Assembly (NCBI RefSeq): GCF_014529535.1
Contig: NC_050736.1
Coordinates: 2,976,001 to 3,040,000 of the forward strand
Direction of reading: 5' to 3'
DNA length: 64,000 bases
DNA from: Bradysia coprophila
Lineage: Eukaryota > Arthropoda > Insecta > Diptera > Sciaridae
The notes beneath the pieces were generated by a model that saw only the letters and a list, made by a program, of their open reading frames with translations, made no database searches and was not told where the DNA came from. Of the stretch, positions 51,238 through 62,545 are shown piece after piece. Position 1 is the first letter of the stretch. Each line of letters opens with the position of its first letter. The position numbers and the translations under genes were made by a program.

Positions 51238-54075
51238 ATGGCTGGACAGAAATTCCAATACGATGAAAGCGGCGGAACATTTTTCTACTTTGTATTATCA
51301 TTTTTAGCGTTAATTTTGATACCAACAACTCTTTACTATTGGCCGAGAAAGAAGAAGGAAGGTGAGGTCGAGCACTTGTGTGTTGCTGTTTGCAACGTTT
51401 GATTTAATCGTTTTCAGTGATATAGTTAAGATTTTATGGTCAAAGTCTGTTGAAACTGTTAAAAACATGGCGAAATAATCAGCAGACTAAAAAAAAATTT
51501 TTGTAGTCAGCTGAACGGTTCTTGACAGTAATTGAACCGAATCATTCGTCATACTCCACGTATGCCGTAAAAAAATGTTTTTTTTTTTTAAATGTGTTTT
51601 GTTTCTGTTCGTTTCAGATCCAGATAAGTATAAGGACGAATGTCACTGTCCTGGCTGCACGGATAAGCGTATTTTAATTGCCAATTCCGAACCATACAAG
51701 AATGTGAAGGCGGTGCTGATAAAACTGAGCATAGTCTTCGGTTGGGCGCTTCTCATATATTTGACATATCGCGTATCGCAATTCGACTATGAAATGTCCA
51801 ATTTTGATCCATATGAAATCCTCGGAGTACCGTTGGGCTCGTCACAACAAGCAATTAAAAAAGCTTACAGACAATTGTCATTGCTTCTGCATCCTGACAA
51901 GGAAACCGGTGATGAAAAAGCTTTCATGAAATTGTCTAAAGCATACCAAGCGCTTACCGACGATGAAGCCAGAAAGAATTGGGAAAAATATGGCAATCCT
52001 GACGGTCCGGGTGCAATGAGCTTCGGAATTGCGCTACCATCGTGGATCGTGGAGAAAGAGAATTCCGTGTGGGTACTCGGACTGTACGCTTTAGTTTTTA
52101 TGGTTGCTATGCCGGTTGCCGTCGGAACTTGGTGGTACCGATCGATCCGGTTCAGTGGTGATAAGGTGTTGCTGGACACAACACAAATGTATTTTTACTT
52201 CTTTCATAAAACGCCACAAATGGCTATGAAACGGGTCATTATGATATTGGCAGCTAGTTTAGAATTTGACAAACGACACAATTCGCAAGTGCTTGAACGT
52301 CCATCGGATAACCTTGAAGTTCCTGCTGTAAGTTACAATTTCATTGCACGTCTGATGACATTGTGCGTAACAAATTCTTTGCTTGCTTCAACAGCTTATC
52401 AATAAGCTTCCGAATTTGAACGAGAAATGTAAAGAAGTTCCGCTGAGCCGTATGTATTCGGTAAAAACTCGAGCTATCTTACACGCACACCTAGGACGAA
52501 TAGCATTGAATCCGGAAACATTAGAGAAAGATCGACAACTAATCGTGCAAAAGTGTCCTTATCTTATACAAGAAATGGTGTCCTGCGTGAATCAATTAAT
52601 TATGTTGGCGTACGCTCGACGAAGTGAGTTCTTTGAATAACGCAACATCGTCGATACAATTTCTTAAAATTTCTCCTTTTTAACACAGTTCCAAAATTAC
52701 CGAAAATCGAGACGATTGAAAACTGCATGAAACTGTCCCCGATGATTTTGCAAGGACTGTGGGAATTCAAAAGTCCGCTCCTTCAGTTGCCATTCATCAC
52801 CGATGACAATATTCGCATGTTTTCGAAAGCGAACATCAAAAATCTTCAGCAATTGGCTAAACTGAATGCAGATGAATCGAGAAAGGTCATGAAGCATTTA
52901 ACCGACTTCGAACGTGAAAATCTCATAAAGGTGCTGGGTAAAATGCCACTGATAGACTTCAGCCATCGTTGTGAAGGTATAGTCATTTTAAGATGGATTT
53001 TCATGCGTCATCTTAACACCTTCGTATTTTAGTTATCGATGATGAGAACACAAATGTTGTTACCGCCGGAGCAATTGTAACTGTAACGGTGACGCTGAAA
53101 CGCAACAATATGAGCAAATTGTTCGGCGACTCATTTGCCAAGCTTAAGGATGAAATTCGGTAAGTGATCGAAAGAAAATGTTTTCAAGGGCCGTTGGTCA
53201 TTGATGCTTGTTAGTAATACGTTTTAACGGATCCAAAAATTTCACACATTTACAGGGAAGATATAGAAATCACAAACAACGAAAACGGCGAAGCAGTAGA
53301 GGAACCGCCTCAAGTGAAGGAAAAGAAGTCGATGTGGAAGAGTATGAAGCCTAAACGTGGAGGACCGGGAGCGAAAAATAAGCAGAAAGGTTCGAAAAAA
53401 TCGCAGCCGCAACAACAAGTGGTGAAACAGGCGGAGGTTGCAAAAGAGGTGAAAGTGGCTGAAAAAGCAAAGGATGTGGCGGAAAAGGCAAAGGATTCCG
53501 AATCGGAGGCAGAAAGTGGTGACGAGAGTGACAATGAAGAGAAGGAGGAAATGTCAACGGATGATGAGAAGAAAGAACAAGTCGAATGGGAGAAAATCCA
53601 ACAGAAATTGAATAAACGCGAAAAATTAGAAGGAAAATCAAAATTGTCCCATAGTGTGCACTGTCCTGGTTTCCCAGAAGACAAACAAGAATACTGGTGG
53701 ACGTACATCTGTGATCGGAAATCACGAACGCTACTGACTGCCCCGTATCACGTCACCAATTTAGTGGATACCGAAGAAATTCAGCTTAAATTTACAGCAC
53801 CACGATGGCCAGCGATTTACACATTTTGTGTATGCTTACGATCGGGTAAGTTCCATCAAACTTACAGCTTTGTAGTTTTGATTGTAATTCGAATTTCCGT
53901 AGACTCATACATGGGAATGGATCAACAGCAAGAACTGAAATTGGATGTGAAAGAAGCGCCGGCTGTACCGACCGATCATCCTCAATGGGATTTGAGTGAA
54001 TCCGAGTCGGAAAAAGAGGATCCACAGGCCAACGAAAGTGAATTCACTACCGACACATCCGATGATGAGGAATGA
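51238..54075 (+). CDS. SEC63: Translocation protein SEC63
   Basis: SEC63 is the ER membrane J-protein that recruits BiP to the Sec61 channel. Exons 51238-51361, 51618-52327, 52395-52623, 52689-52976, 53033-53159, 53256-53845 and 53903-54075 give about 746 residues (human 760). Order: luminal N-terminus, membrane segment about 15-36, cytosolic loop, membrane segment about 73-93, then the luminal J domain (about 105-170, DPYEILGVP..AYRQLSLLLHPDK with the essential HPD at 133-135), a third membrane segment (VWVLGLYALVFMVAMPVAV), Sec63/Brl domain, a Lys/Glu-rich stretch coded near 53310-53620, and an acidic tail. The last intron (57 nt) has no in-frame stop, so read-through would add 19 residues; CLRSDSYMG across the junction matches the family. 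A long 3' UTR follows. Confidence 0.95.
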
Positions 54076-54559
54076 ATGGGGGGGGGCTCGAATCGTGAAA
54101 GAGGAACTCAATTATCATTTCGGTGTTCAAAAATTTCATTTCGTTTTCCATGGATAAACATCATCATTATCATCATTGTCATTCCTCCATTGTATGGATC
54201 GAATAGATTTCGTTTCGTTTCAAATGAATTTCTTGTTTTATTTTCCAATTAATTTTCAAAGTTGATCAAAAATATTTAGAATTTAAGTTCCAGTCTGCTT
54301 GTGGATGGATTTTCTTTTTTTATTATTATATATTTCGGTTGACCCATTCGTTTTCCAAATTAGAATTTCGAATATTTATGTTCATTGTAACCGAGACAAT
54401 TTTGTTTTTCTTGTAAATATTAGATCAGGATTTATTATTAGTGTCTAGCTTAAGAATGTGGTGTAACTTTTTTTATAAATGTAGTTTTCTTCTTCTCTTC
54501 GGTTAGTACACATTTTTTTACACATAAAATTAACTGATACTAGGGCTTCGTAACGAGAG

Positions 54560-54565
54560 AATAAA
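54560..54565 (+). terminator. Candidate polyadenylation signal of SEC63
   Basis: AATAAA 485 nt after the SEC63 stop; another lies about 130 nt further on. Confidence 0.4.
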
Positions 54566-54915
54566 AATTGATAAGAAAACTGGAAAATGAAAACTAAATT
54601 AGAAGCTGAATTTTATTCTTATAAAAAATCTAGAGGAAAAAATGGGGTGTATTTTTGTCAATTTGAGGTATTTTGTTAATTTATATTGAATTGGAAATAA
54701 AATGTTAAGAACATTTCGAATGAACTAAAAATACAACTCGTTTAAATTGCAAATCATCATGATAAAAAACAATCGTTAAGATTCGAGTTGATGGCTCGAA
54801 GTTGTTAAATCATTTCCGTGATCCACTTACAGATCAAAAAATATTAAAAGATTTTCCAAACATGAACCACTTGTAACCTATACCGTTTACGTTTTGTCTG
54901 TGATTATTCGTTTGA

Positions 54916-55105
54916 CCAAAGCACCTAGCAGGGTAGTAGAAAAAAATAAAGTTGTACTTTAATCGAAGTATGCGAATATTTCCATACCTTTTTTTTCATA
55001 ATGTCATTACAAAATTACCATTAGGGCTGCTAATGGTATTATTGGTATGAAAATACTACTCTATTTGACGTGGTAAAACCTCTATTACCCTGCTAGGTGC
55101 TTTGG
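54916..55105 (+). mobile_element. MITE with 5-bp target duplication
   Basis: The ends CCAAAGCACCTAGCAGGGTA and the exact inverse of it frame 190 bp of AT-rich sequence. TTTGA stands directly outside both ends (54911-54915 and 55106-55110), a clean 5-bp target duplication. No coding capacity. Confidence 0.85.
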
Positions 55106-56213
55106 TTTGACAATTTCAACCGAGATATTTTCCATGTTTTAGTTTAATTTTGGTAAGCCTCCAGATGCATTTTTTCTAAAGACGTCAGCACTGTTGTACA
55201 TTACGCAGCGAAGCTGAACCTTCAAACATTTTCCATATTTTTGGTCCTATCCATGGCTGTCCTTACATCAAGTGGTCCCTATTCTTCACATGTTGGTTTT
55301 TTTAAGGCCGACATTCGGAGAGAATTCCAATGATTAAAATTACTTATTTCTTGCGTTTTAGTCGCGTTTTAGCCAAAAACTGTTTTCATGACACTCTCAC
55401 ATATCTTTACTTTTGACCACTTTACACATAAAACAATTAATTAAAAAATAAATCTACAATTGAAAGTCGAAGCCAACGAGCTTTCACTCATTTAAATCGT
55501 AGGTTTCTTGTTCCACAACCATCTGAAGATTTCTCTCCTAACAATTGAAATCAACAAAGTAAATAATTTTGACATACTATTTTGACACTATTTTGATACT
55601 ATTTTGACCTGAACCTGTCACTACTTGTGCAAGTGGGATATCACTGATATAATAAAGACGAATTGAAAAAAAATTGTAAACGTAGGTTGAGCTTGCGCCT
55701 CTATCAGGACATCCACTTATCTAAAAATAAACATTCGCCAGATGCCCAGACATCACCTTTTGAAGCTCTTCAAAATTTCCGGCATTTGACTGAATCATTA
55801 TTTTTTTTTATTTTCGAACATATTTTCGTATATTATAGGACATGTAAGATATCTGTGCTTGTCCCGTATCTACTGTACAATCCAATGAGCCCTCACACAT
55901 GTATGTCCATAGCTTGCAGCGGCAGTGAATCACGGACAAAGAAAACCCATTTTCGACATTTGGTAGAAGTTCTCTAGCTGATAAAAGAATATTAACCTGT
56001 TACAGGCGGCTGTTATCGATAACGACAGCAACAATAAAAGACAAGCTCTGACTAATGAGCTCTTATATAGCAAAAAGCATGTTTAAAACAAATGAAGTAA
56101 AAGATTTCTGAAATCAATCTATGAAAATCTTCGATCAAATGAAGTACTAGATCAGATAGTAAAACTGTTATCATAGCCGACACTTCGACAAAAAATATAT
56201 ATATATGTGAAGA

Positions 56214-56296
56214 CAAGGCAGCTCTCTAGCACTGTACGATTTTTCGCCTCCTAATTTTGTAAACAATTGGTGTGATATTGCTAGAGAGCTGCCTTG
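56214..56296. repeat. Short element with 18-bp inverse ends
   Basis: CAAGGCAGCTCTCTAGCA at 56214-56231 is inversely repeated at 56279-56296. The 83-bp span is non-coding and MITE-like. No clear target duplication. Confidence 0.7.
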
Positions 56297-56639
56297 GTGA
56301 ATAGAGTCACACCCGTGTAGCAACCATAGCTAGTTTCATAAAGTTGTTAGAATTTCAGCAGGATGTGATACTACTTCTTCTGCATACCAATGGTACACGA
56401 TGTTTGAATTTTTTTGAGGAAGCCCGCTTTGAGCTCTAACATAATATACTGTGTGGTACGCTCACTTTATAACCAACAAAATGTCAGTGCAATGCGTGAA
56501 ATGTCAAAAAAATTACCGCGGTGGACGATTTGGCAGAAGAAGAAGAAGAGAAAGTGTCGTAGGTCCGTTAAAGCGAAAAGTGAGATGTAAACAAAAATAA
56601 ATTAATTGAGCTTCAAACACGAAAACACTTCTGATCAAC

Positions 56640-58618
56640 ATGTCCACCAAGTGTCTTCCAAAATCTAAATTGAAAAACGTTAATTTCAAGTCTTCGTATC
56701 GGTGTAGAATATGCAAAAATTCGTTTAAAGAGTTCATTATATTCGAGGGACATTTTGCTTTTAATGTGAGCTGTCGAGCAAGGAACGGATGGTTTATACA
56801 ATGCTATATTTGTGGGCAAAAGCAAAGATATTTGGCTGAATTAAAGTATCACTTGCGACTACACGCGATTCAAAAAAGTAGCCCATCGACACAAACCGAT
56901 TGCAAAATTATTAATCGAGCCATTAACAGCGAAAATGGAGATTCTTGTACTAATGGCTATCAGTGTGAAATTTGCCAAAGAAATTGTACAACAAAGTTCT
57001 ACTTGAACGAGCACTTGCTATCTCATTCGAAAGAAACTACTACCAAAAAGTCTCCTAATGAAGACACGCATGCTAAAACTGTGGATCAATTGCCGTCGTC
57101 TACATTTAAAATTGCAAATCACGAAATTGTCCACGCAGACAAGGCGGAAATAGGTGAAGTTTCCAATAATTAATTTCATATTTACTGTAATTCAGAATCT
57201 AATTCATTGATTTAGATGAACAGACGACTACTCACCCACAGGGACTCAAGTGCGAAGCCTGCAACCTTCCTTTTACAACAGAAGTTTCATTGAAGTTCCA
57301 CCGCAAACTCTTTCATCAGAGCGGTACTCCAAGTACTACTGGCAGCCCGAAAGAAAATAGTCTTCAATGTGATATTTGCCAGGCCAAATTTACATTCAGC
57401 GGTAATTTAAGTAAGTCTTCTTATCACAACATTTTGTACGGCTATCACCTCATGGAGCATTTCAGAACGACATAAACTCATGCACACCAACGGAGATGTG
57501 GAATGCAAAATTTGCCACATTAAGTTTACGAATAAGGCTCTGGCAGTGCATGAAAAGGCTGCACATCCTGAATTACAAGACGACGATGCGTTGATGCCCG
57601 AAGTAAATCAACCAAACGATAAGGTAGTTCGGTGTTAAAATTCATTGTGCCTTAGCAGATACACCAACTACCGATACTTTCGCAGATCAGTACACCGCCA
57701 ATTACATCTCAAATTATTGCACCACCAATCGTATCTGATAGTGTTACATCGTCGAATGAATCTGAGGTTTCATCAGCACCTTCCATTTCCGCATCCGAAA
57801 CACCACCAGCTGCACCTCAAATCAATTACGTTTGTGGTCAATGCGGCAAATCTGTTTCATCGTCTCATCACCTACGTGCTCACATAAAGTCACACCGTCA
57901 GTTCTCGTGCTGGATTTGTTCCAGAATATTCAAAAACAGGACTGGTCTGCGAAGTCATTCCCGATCACACCGTTTCGAATGTTACATTTGCAAGACGAAT
58001 TTTCCATCGAAGAACAGATTAGTCACTCACATGGGGAAACATCAAGTGTATGAACAATGGATTGATCCAGCAACTGTGTATCTATCCAATTGGAATCCCG
58101 AAATTTCTCGAGAAATACTGCAGAATCAGCCGTTGGTACTGGTGAAACGTGTAGACGTTAACAATACAAGTCTGACTCACCCAGTCATTTTAGACAAATC
58201 AAACGAAATTGACTCGAATATGAAGGTTAAAAATGAACCTCAAATTATTGCCAATAACACTGCCGTTCCGCCAATTATGAACGGTGAATCTGAAGTCGAT
58301 GTGTTCGAGGACAGAACAATTGCCGAAGTAAAATATTCCGATCAATTCAACATATTAAGGCAAATCATCAATGACAAGAGGAACGCTCAGCCCGTAAACT
58401 GTGTTGACGATCAACCAGCCTTATCATTTGACGATGACGAAATTATAATCATTGAACGAGAGCCTGATACTACAACTGATTGTGACAATGTAATAGACAT
58501 TTCGTCGGAAAGTGATATTGACGAGATGGAGTTGTACCATTGCTACTTCTGTAATGAAACATATCGTTCATTAGAGTCACTCGGTGTTCATGTTAAAATA
58601 TGTTCATATTGCCCGTGA
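56640..58618 (+). CDS. C2H2 zinc-finger protein
   Basis: I do not recognise the orthologue. Exons 56640-57153, 57216-57410, 57466-57602 and 57659-58618 join in frame to about 601 residues. About ten zinc-finger units are visible: YRCRICKNSF (atypical, ends H..C), IQCYICGQKQRY..LRLH, YQCEICQRNC..HLLSH, LKCEACNLPF..HRKLFH, LQCDICQAKF..HKLMH (split by the second intron), VECKICHIKF..HEKAAH, YVCGQCGKSV..HIKSH, FSCWICSRIF..HSRSH, FECYICKTNF..HMGKH and a final YHCYFCNETY..HVKIC. The last three C2H2 fingers before the acidic tail are closely linked and most likely bind DNA. For intron 3, donor GTAAAT at 57603 gives 56 nt; the alternative GTAGTT at 57624 would leave only 35 nt. A nuclear transcription factor is the likely role; target unknown. 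Confidence 0.88.
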
Positions 58619-58778
58619 CATATTAGCGACTTGTGTAAACATTCAAATTTATTATTTTTATTTCGTACGACTAAGGTAGGATGCAATGAGTTAAAGACTC
58701 CTAGATTTTAAGTATTTTTCGTTCCATGACCAATGAAATTTTTGATATGAAAATGGCCTGCCGATTATTATTTTTGCC

Positions 58779-58784
58779 AATAAA
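58779..58784 (+). terminator. Polyadenylation signal of the zinc-finger gene
   Basis: AATAAA 160 nt after the stop codon. It lies about 45 nt from the 3' end of the opposing hydrolase remnant. Confidence 0.6.
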
Positions 58785-58826
58785 TTATGGATGAAAAAAC
58801 AATTTGTTTTCCATTGGTAGCGAAAG

Positions 58827-59778
58827 TTAGTCTGTACCGGACCGTGGCTCAAAGTGTCTGGCAACCTCTTCTTCCGTCAAATCGTCACTTTTCACATTGT
58901 GGTGAATGGGAAGACGATATTCGATCTGTAAACAGTCTTGTAAGGACAACGTTTTCGCCCTCAGCAAACTCCTATGTGCAACTTTTAGACTAACCGGAGA
59001 GATTCGATTGAGCACTTTTGTTGTCTCGTTCGTATATGTTCTCAACTGTTTCACCATCAAAACATTTTTAGATTTTCAACATAGTTTGTTGCCAATTCAA
59101 TTTTTTTTAAAACATCGAAACCCTTAGCCTGGCTTCCAGTTAGTTAGTTCAATATAAACACCGAAAATATGTTTTAGCCGAGGTAGAAAATATGTAACCG
59201 TCGCATAGTAGCCCAACGATGTTTCAGGAATAGCAAAAACCGTTCTCTCTGTAGCGACAGAATATTTTCCCAGCACGCGTTAGTTCGTACCATTGTTAAA
59301 CTGTCCATAAAAGTAATAAATGGTTTATTTTATTCGCAATCACGTTCACACTCCTATATCCGTTTGTATATCCGGCAATAAAATCAGCTTCAGGCACATT
59401 TAAAATTTGTTTTATACTCACGGAATTTTGAAAACCGACACACTGTTTCGTGGTTTACTGGTTTTTTATGAATTTTGCATGTATTTTTATATGGAGAAAT
59501 CAGAAACTCAAGTAAAACACAGAAACAGAAAATGTGGCGGTTTTCAAAATTCCGTGTGTGTATGTCCTTTGCGCCTTCCAATTGAACCCATAATCGGTGA
59601 ATTGTTCTAGGAAGAAATATAAGTCCATTGATAAGTCACAATTCCCATACTCAAAAATTTCCATATTTATTGCGTTGAGTGTCTTCGGTCGGTTTAGTTG
59701 GACGACGCCAGGTGTTTTCGATTTATATAGTTTAACGAATTGGGATATGTTAATCGTACTAATGCATCGCTTTAACAT
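58827..59778 (-). pseudogene. Remnant of 3-hydroxyisobutyryl-CoA hydrolase (HIBCH)
   Basis: HIBCH acts in mitochondrial valine breakdown. Two pieces survive on the minus strand. The first, 59778 to about 59650, reads KSKTPGVVQLNRPKTLNAIN, the start of the crotonase fold, and ends at a possible donor (GTATGG). The second, from about 59020 to 58827, reads VLNRISPVSLKVAHRSLLRA, LSLQDCLQIEYRL, then jumps to DDLTEEEVARHFEP, omitting the roughly 35 residues (EGVRA..IDKD..W) that normally lie between. The oxyanion-hole and catalytic middle of the enzyme is absent between the pieces; the gap contains a MITE (59419-59556) instead. It is therefore a broken duplicate and cannot be a working enzyme; the intact gene should be elsewhere. 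Related crotonases are possible, but the C-terminal signature favours HIBCH. Confidence 0.75.
59419..59556. mobile_element. MITE with 23-bp inverse ends inside the HIBCH remnant
   Basis: CACGGAATTTTGAAAACCG at 59419 is inversely repeated at 59534-59556 with one difference in 23 bp. The span is 138 bp and non-coding. It sits between the two surviving pieces of the hydrolase. Confidence 0.75.
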
Positions 59779-59930
59779 TTTATTATTTTAGGGGATCTTA
59801 GGAACATACAGATTGATAAAATTCACCGTTTTTGTATATACCTTTTCTACGTTGCAATGTTCCTTTATACTGACAAAAGTACGAAAAGTCTAGCATTCTG
59901 CATGTCTTATTTCTCTTGATTTACAAAGAA

Positions 59931-61360
59931 TAGATGCATCATTAAACATAATACCAGAAGAACGTCACATTCAAGAAAAGGTACAGATATTTACCGATAA
60001 AATTTAGCAGTACAGATGTTTCTGTGAGATGTCAAAATTCGTCATATTGTATGAAAAGAATAATTTATGGCGATTTTTGTACCTATTTATATAGTATAGG
60101 ATTTTTCTTCGCAATGTAGACATTTAGTTAAAAAAGTAAATAACGGTCAATGATATAAGTCATCTCTTCCATTGTTAATATTCTCTCATGTTTCGACCCA
60201 CTCAAAAATAGACAAAATAGACAAAGAAAAGATGTATCATTAACATAATACCAGAAGAACGCCACATTCAAAAAAAGGTACAGATATTTACGATTGTCAA
60301 CGATAAAATTTAGCAGTACAGGTGTGATATGACAAAATTAGTCATATTGTGTGAAAAGAATAATTTATGGCGATTTTTTTACCTATTTTTATAGTAAGGT
60401 TTTTCTTCGCAATGTAGACATTTAGTTAAAAAAAAGTAAATAACGGTCAATGATATAAATCCGAGGGGCAACCGACTCGGGTAATTGACTACACACCCTT
60501 AACGGAATTGCCGGAGGATCCGGTAAATAATTGTAATTGATGGAAATACGAAAAATTGATGGAATTATAAGGAATTGACCGGAATTGGGTGGATATACGT
60601 TAAATTGTAAGGAATTGAAAGTAAATAAGGATAAGTAAGATGATCGGAAATTCCTCGTATTTTTTTCCGATCATCATACTTATCTGTATTTAGTCTTTAA
60701 TTTACTTTCAATTCCCTTATTTACAATGTATTAATGTATAGTATATCCAGTCAATTACTTATAATTCCATCAATTTCACGTATTTCCAGGCAATTCCTCA
60801 TAATTCCATCAATTTCAGGTATTTCCAGTCAATTCCTTTTAATTCCATCAATTTTACGTATTTCCAGTCAGTTCCGGTCAATCCTTATAACTCCATCAAT
60901 TTCTTGTATTTCCATCAATTACAATTATTTACCGGAGTATCCGGGAAGCTGCAACATAGCTGTTCCAAATTTTAGTTTCGCAGAAAGCGTTTCAAAATAA
61001 TCTGTTCAGTACAAAACGCTCCTTTAACTTTACATTAGTCCCTATTTGACAGCTATATTTATAGTGAGTCACCAACTATTTCCTACAAAAAAATATGTCG
61101 CAATGGAATTGAATAATATCGGAAAATATCGTGGAACTATTTCGAAAATTCGTGGAATTGTAGAAATTAATTGGAATTATAGGAATTGAATGTCGAATCC
61201 GGCAAGTATAGGTGTTAATCCGGTAATTGAAGTAATAAAAGGAATAATAGCAATTAAAAGGAATTAGTAATTGATTTGCCACAATTTCGGCCAATCGGTT
61301 ACCCCTCGTATAAATCATCTCTTCCATTGTTAATATTTCTCATATTTCGTCCCACTCAAG
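59931..61360 (+). repeat. Tandem duplication of about 290 bp, second copy split by an insertion
   Basis: Copy 1 is about 59931-60220; copy 2 begins at about 60221 and continues to 60460, is interrupted by an 848-bp element, and resumes at 61309 to about 61360. Shared landmarks include CATAATACCAGAAGAACG, ATAATTTATGGCGATTTTT and CTTCGCAATGTAGACATTTA. The copies are roughly 90% alike. Confidence 0.8.
60461..61308 (+). mobile_element. 848-bp fold-back element with TATAAAT target duplication
   Basis: Ends CGAGGGGCAACCGA (left) and the inverse of CGAGGGGTAACCGAT (right). TATAAAT flanks both sides (60454-60460 and 61309-61315), and removing the insert restores copy 2 of the surrounding duplication, which proves an insertion. 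Inside, a long imperfect inverse repeat covers about 60513-60950, centred near 60650, and the right half has a roughly 39-bp tandem unit containing AATTCCATCAATTTCA (about 60748-60930). No transposase is encoded. The family is not recognised; 7-8 bp duplications would suit hAT. Confidence 0.85.
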
Positions 61361-61468
61361 TCGGGTCAAGCTTATATTCGATATTCACATATTTGATTTC
61401 ACGGATAATTGTGTCACTGCATTTCGATTTTAATATTGTCTTCGCCAAATCGAAAATTTACAGTCCTG

Positions 61469-61634
61469 GAATTATAAGAAGTTACATTTACAATCCAATT
61501 CTCCTTATTCAATCCACATGCATTGCTAACGTTACGACATTTACGTATGTATATGTATTATAACGTGTAAATTGTATGTGGAATGAATAACGTCGATTGG
61601 ATTGTAATTGTTGAAAATGTAACTTCTTATAATT
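61469..61634. repeat. Hairpin element ending AATTATAAGAAGTTACATTT
   Basis: The left arm (61469 onward, AATTATAAGAAGTTACATTT then ACAATCCAAT) is inversely repeated at 61594-61634 with a small insertion. The span is 166 bp and non-coding. Confidence 0.7.
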
Positions 61635-62453
61635 TTTCCACTGTAATGACAAATTAGCGAACTACAAATTAAATATTTCATCCAACGGGGAGGGAATGTT
61701 CCCATAACAGATGCTGCATTGTTAAATGTTTTTTTTATAAATCTCGTTTATTCCTGGAATTTTTTCATGATTTTACTTTTCGTCATAAACAAATAAGGTT
61801 TTGTTTCTTAAAAAAAAAAGAAACAAGTAAGACGAAACTATATCATAAGCTATTTAATACACAGAAATTAACATGACACTCAGTCTTACTGAGTTTATGA
61901 TAAGATTATCTTACTCATCACTTTAAATCGACTTCATAATACTTATATTCGTTGGCTAGACCCTTTTGACCATATCGGTTAAGTATTACAAGTAGCCCAT
62001 AAAAGAGTGATTGCTTACAACATCTGGTAAACATAAGATATACTATGGAAGGCACACACTTCAATGATGCTGGCTCAGCTTAATTTTATCTCAATTCAAC
62101 AATAGTTTAGGAATAAAAAGGAAAAATTAGGTAAGTTTGAACTTAATTTGGATCAGTGATAGGCATACGGACGTGGAAAGGATATTCGGCAGATAGCGAT
62201 TTTGACTTATAACTACAAGTTGACTACACCCAGATAAAAATGTGAACCTAGAGCTGTTTTGAGATTAACAGCACGCGACCGAATCTTTTTAACAACTCAA
62301 AAATGATTGTTTCATCATAGTAATGTGGGTTAGTTGACCGTTAATAGTTATTTGTTAACCACTTTTCCTTGTGACGTATCAGCTAAAATAGCGCCTCTCA
62401 CAGAATGACAACAAACGTCATATTCACAATGCATCGCTAGCATTAAATAGTAC

Positions 62454-62545
62454 ATTTCATACGTAGGACTAAAAGTCTTTTTTAGCGTGTGAGAAGTTTC
62501 CAGACAGAGCCGAAGGCGAACTGGTCATTCGGGTCCTAGGTATGA
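62454..62545. repeat. Second copy of the GAGCCGAAGGCGA fold-back family
   Basis: It shares TACGTAGGACTAAAA, TTTTAGCGTGTGAGAAGTTT and CCAGACAGAGCCGAAGGCGA with 42705-42850 and ends with GTCCTAGGTATGAAAAA. It is shorter, missing part of the right arm. Confidence 0.7.

Larger units (their letters stand above)
54076..56639. other. SEC63 3' UTR and intergenic region
   Basis: The first 500 bp are probably the SEC63 3' UTR, with AATAAA at 54560-54565. Two MITE-like elements follow (54916-55105 and 56214-56296). No gene is recognised; the open frame at 55663-55977 has no motif. Confidence 0.6.

Noticed and set aside
53846-53902. SEC63 read-through of the last intron as coding sequence
   Set aside because: The family has CLRSDSYMG contiguous at this point, and good donor and acceptor signals are present.
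57624-57658. Intron 3 of the zinc-finger gene starting at GTAGTT
   Set aside because: It would be only 35 nt. The GTAAAT donor at 57603 gives 56 nt and keeps the same frame.
58050-58618. A splice donor (GTGTAT) after the ninth zinc finger
   Set aside because: The reading frame continues for 190 codons to another zinc-finger-like motif, so no intron is needed.
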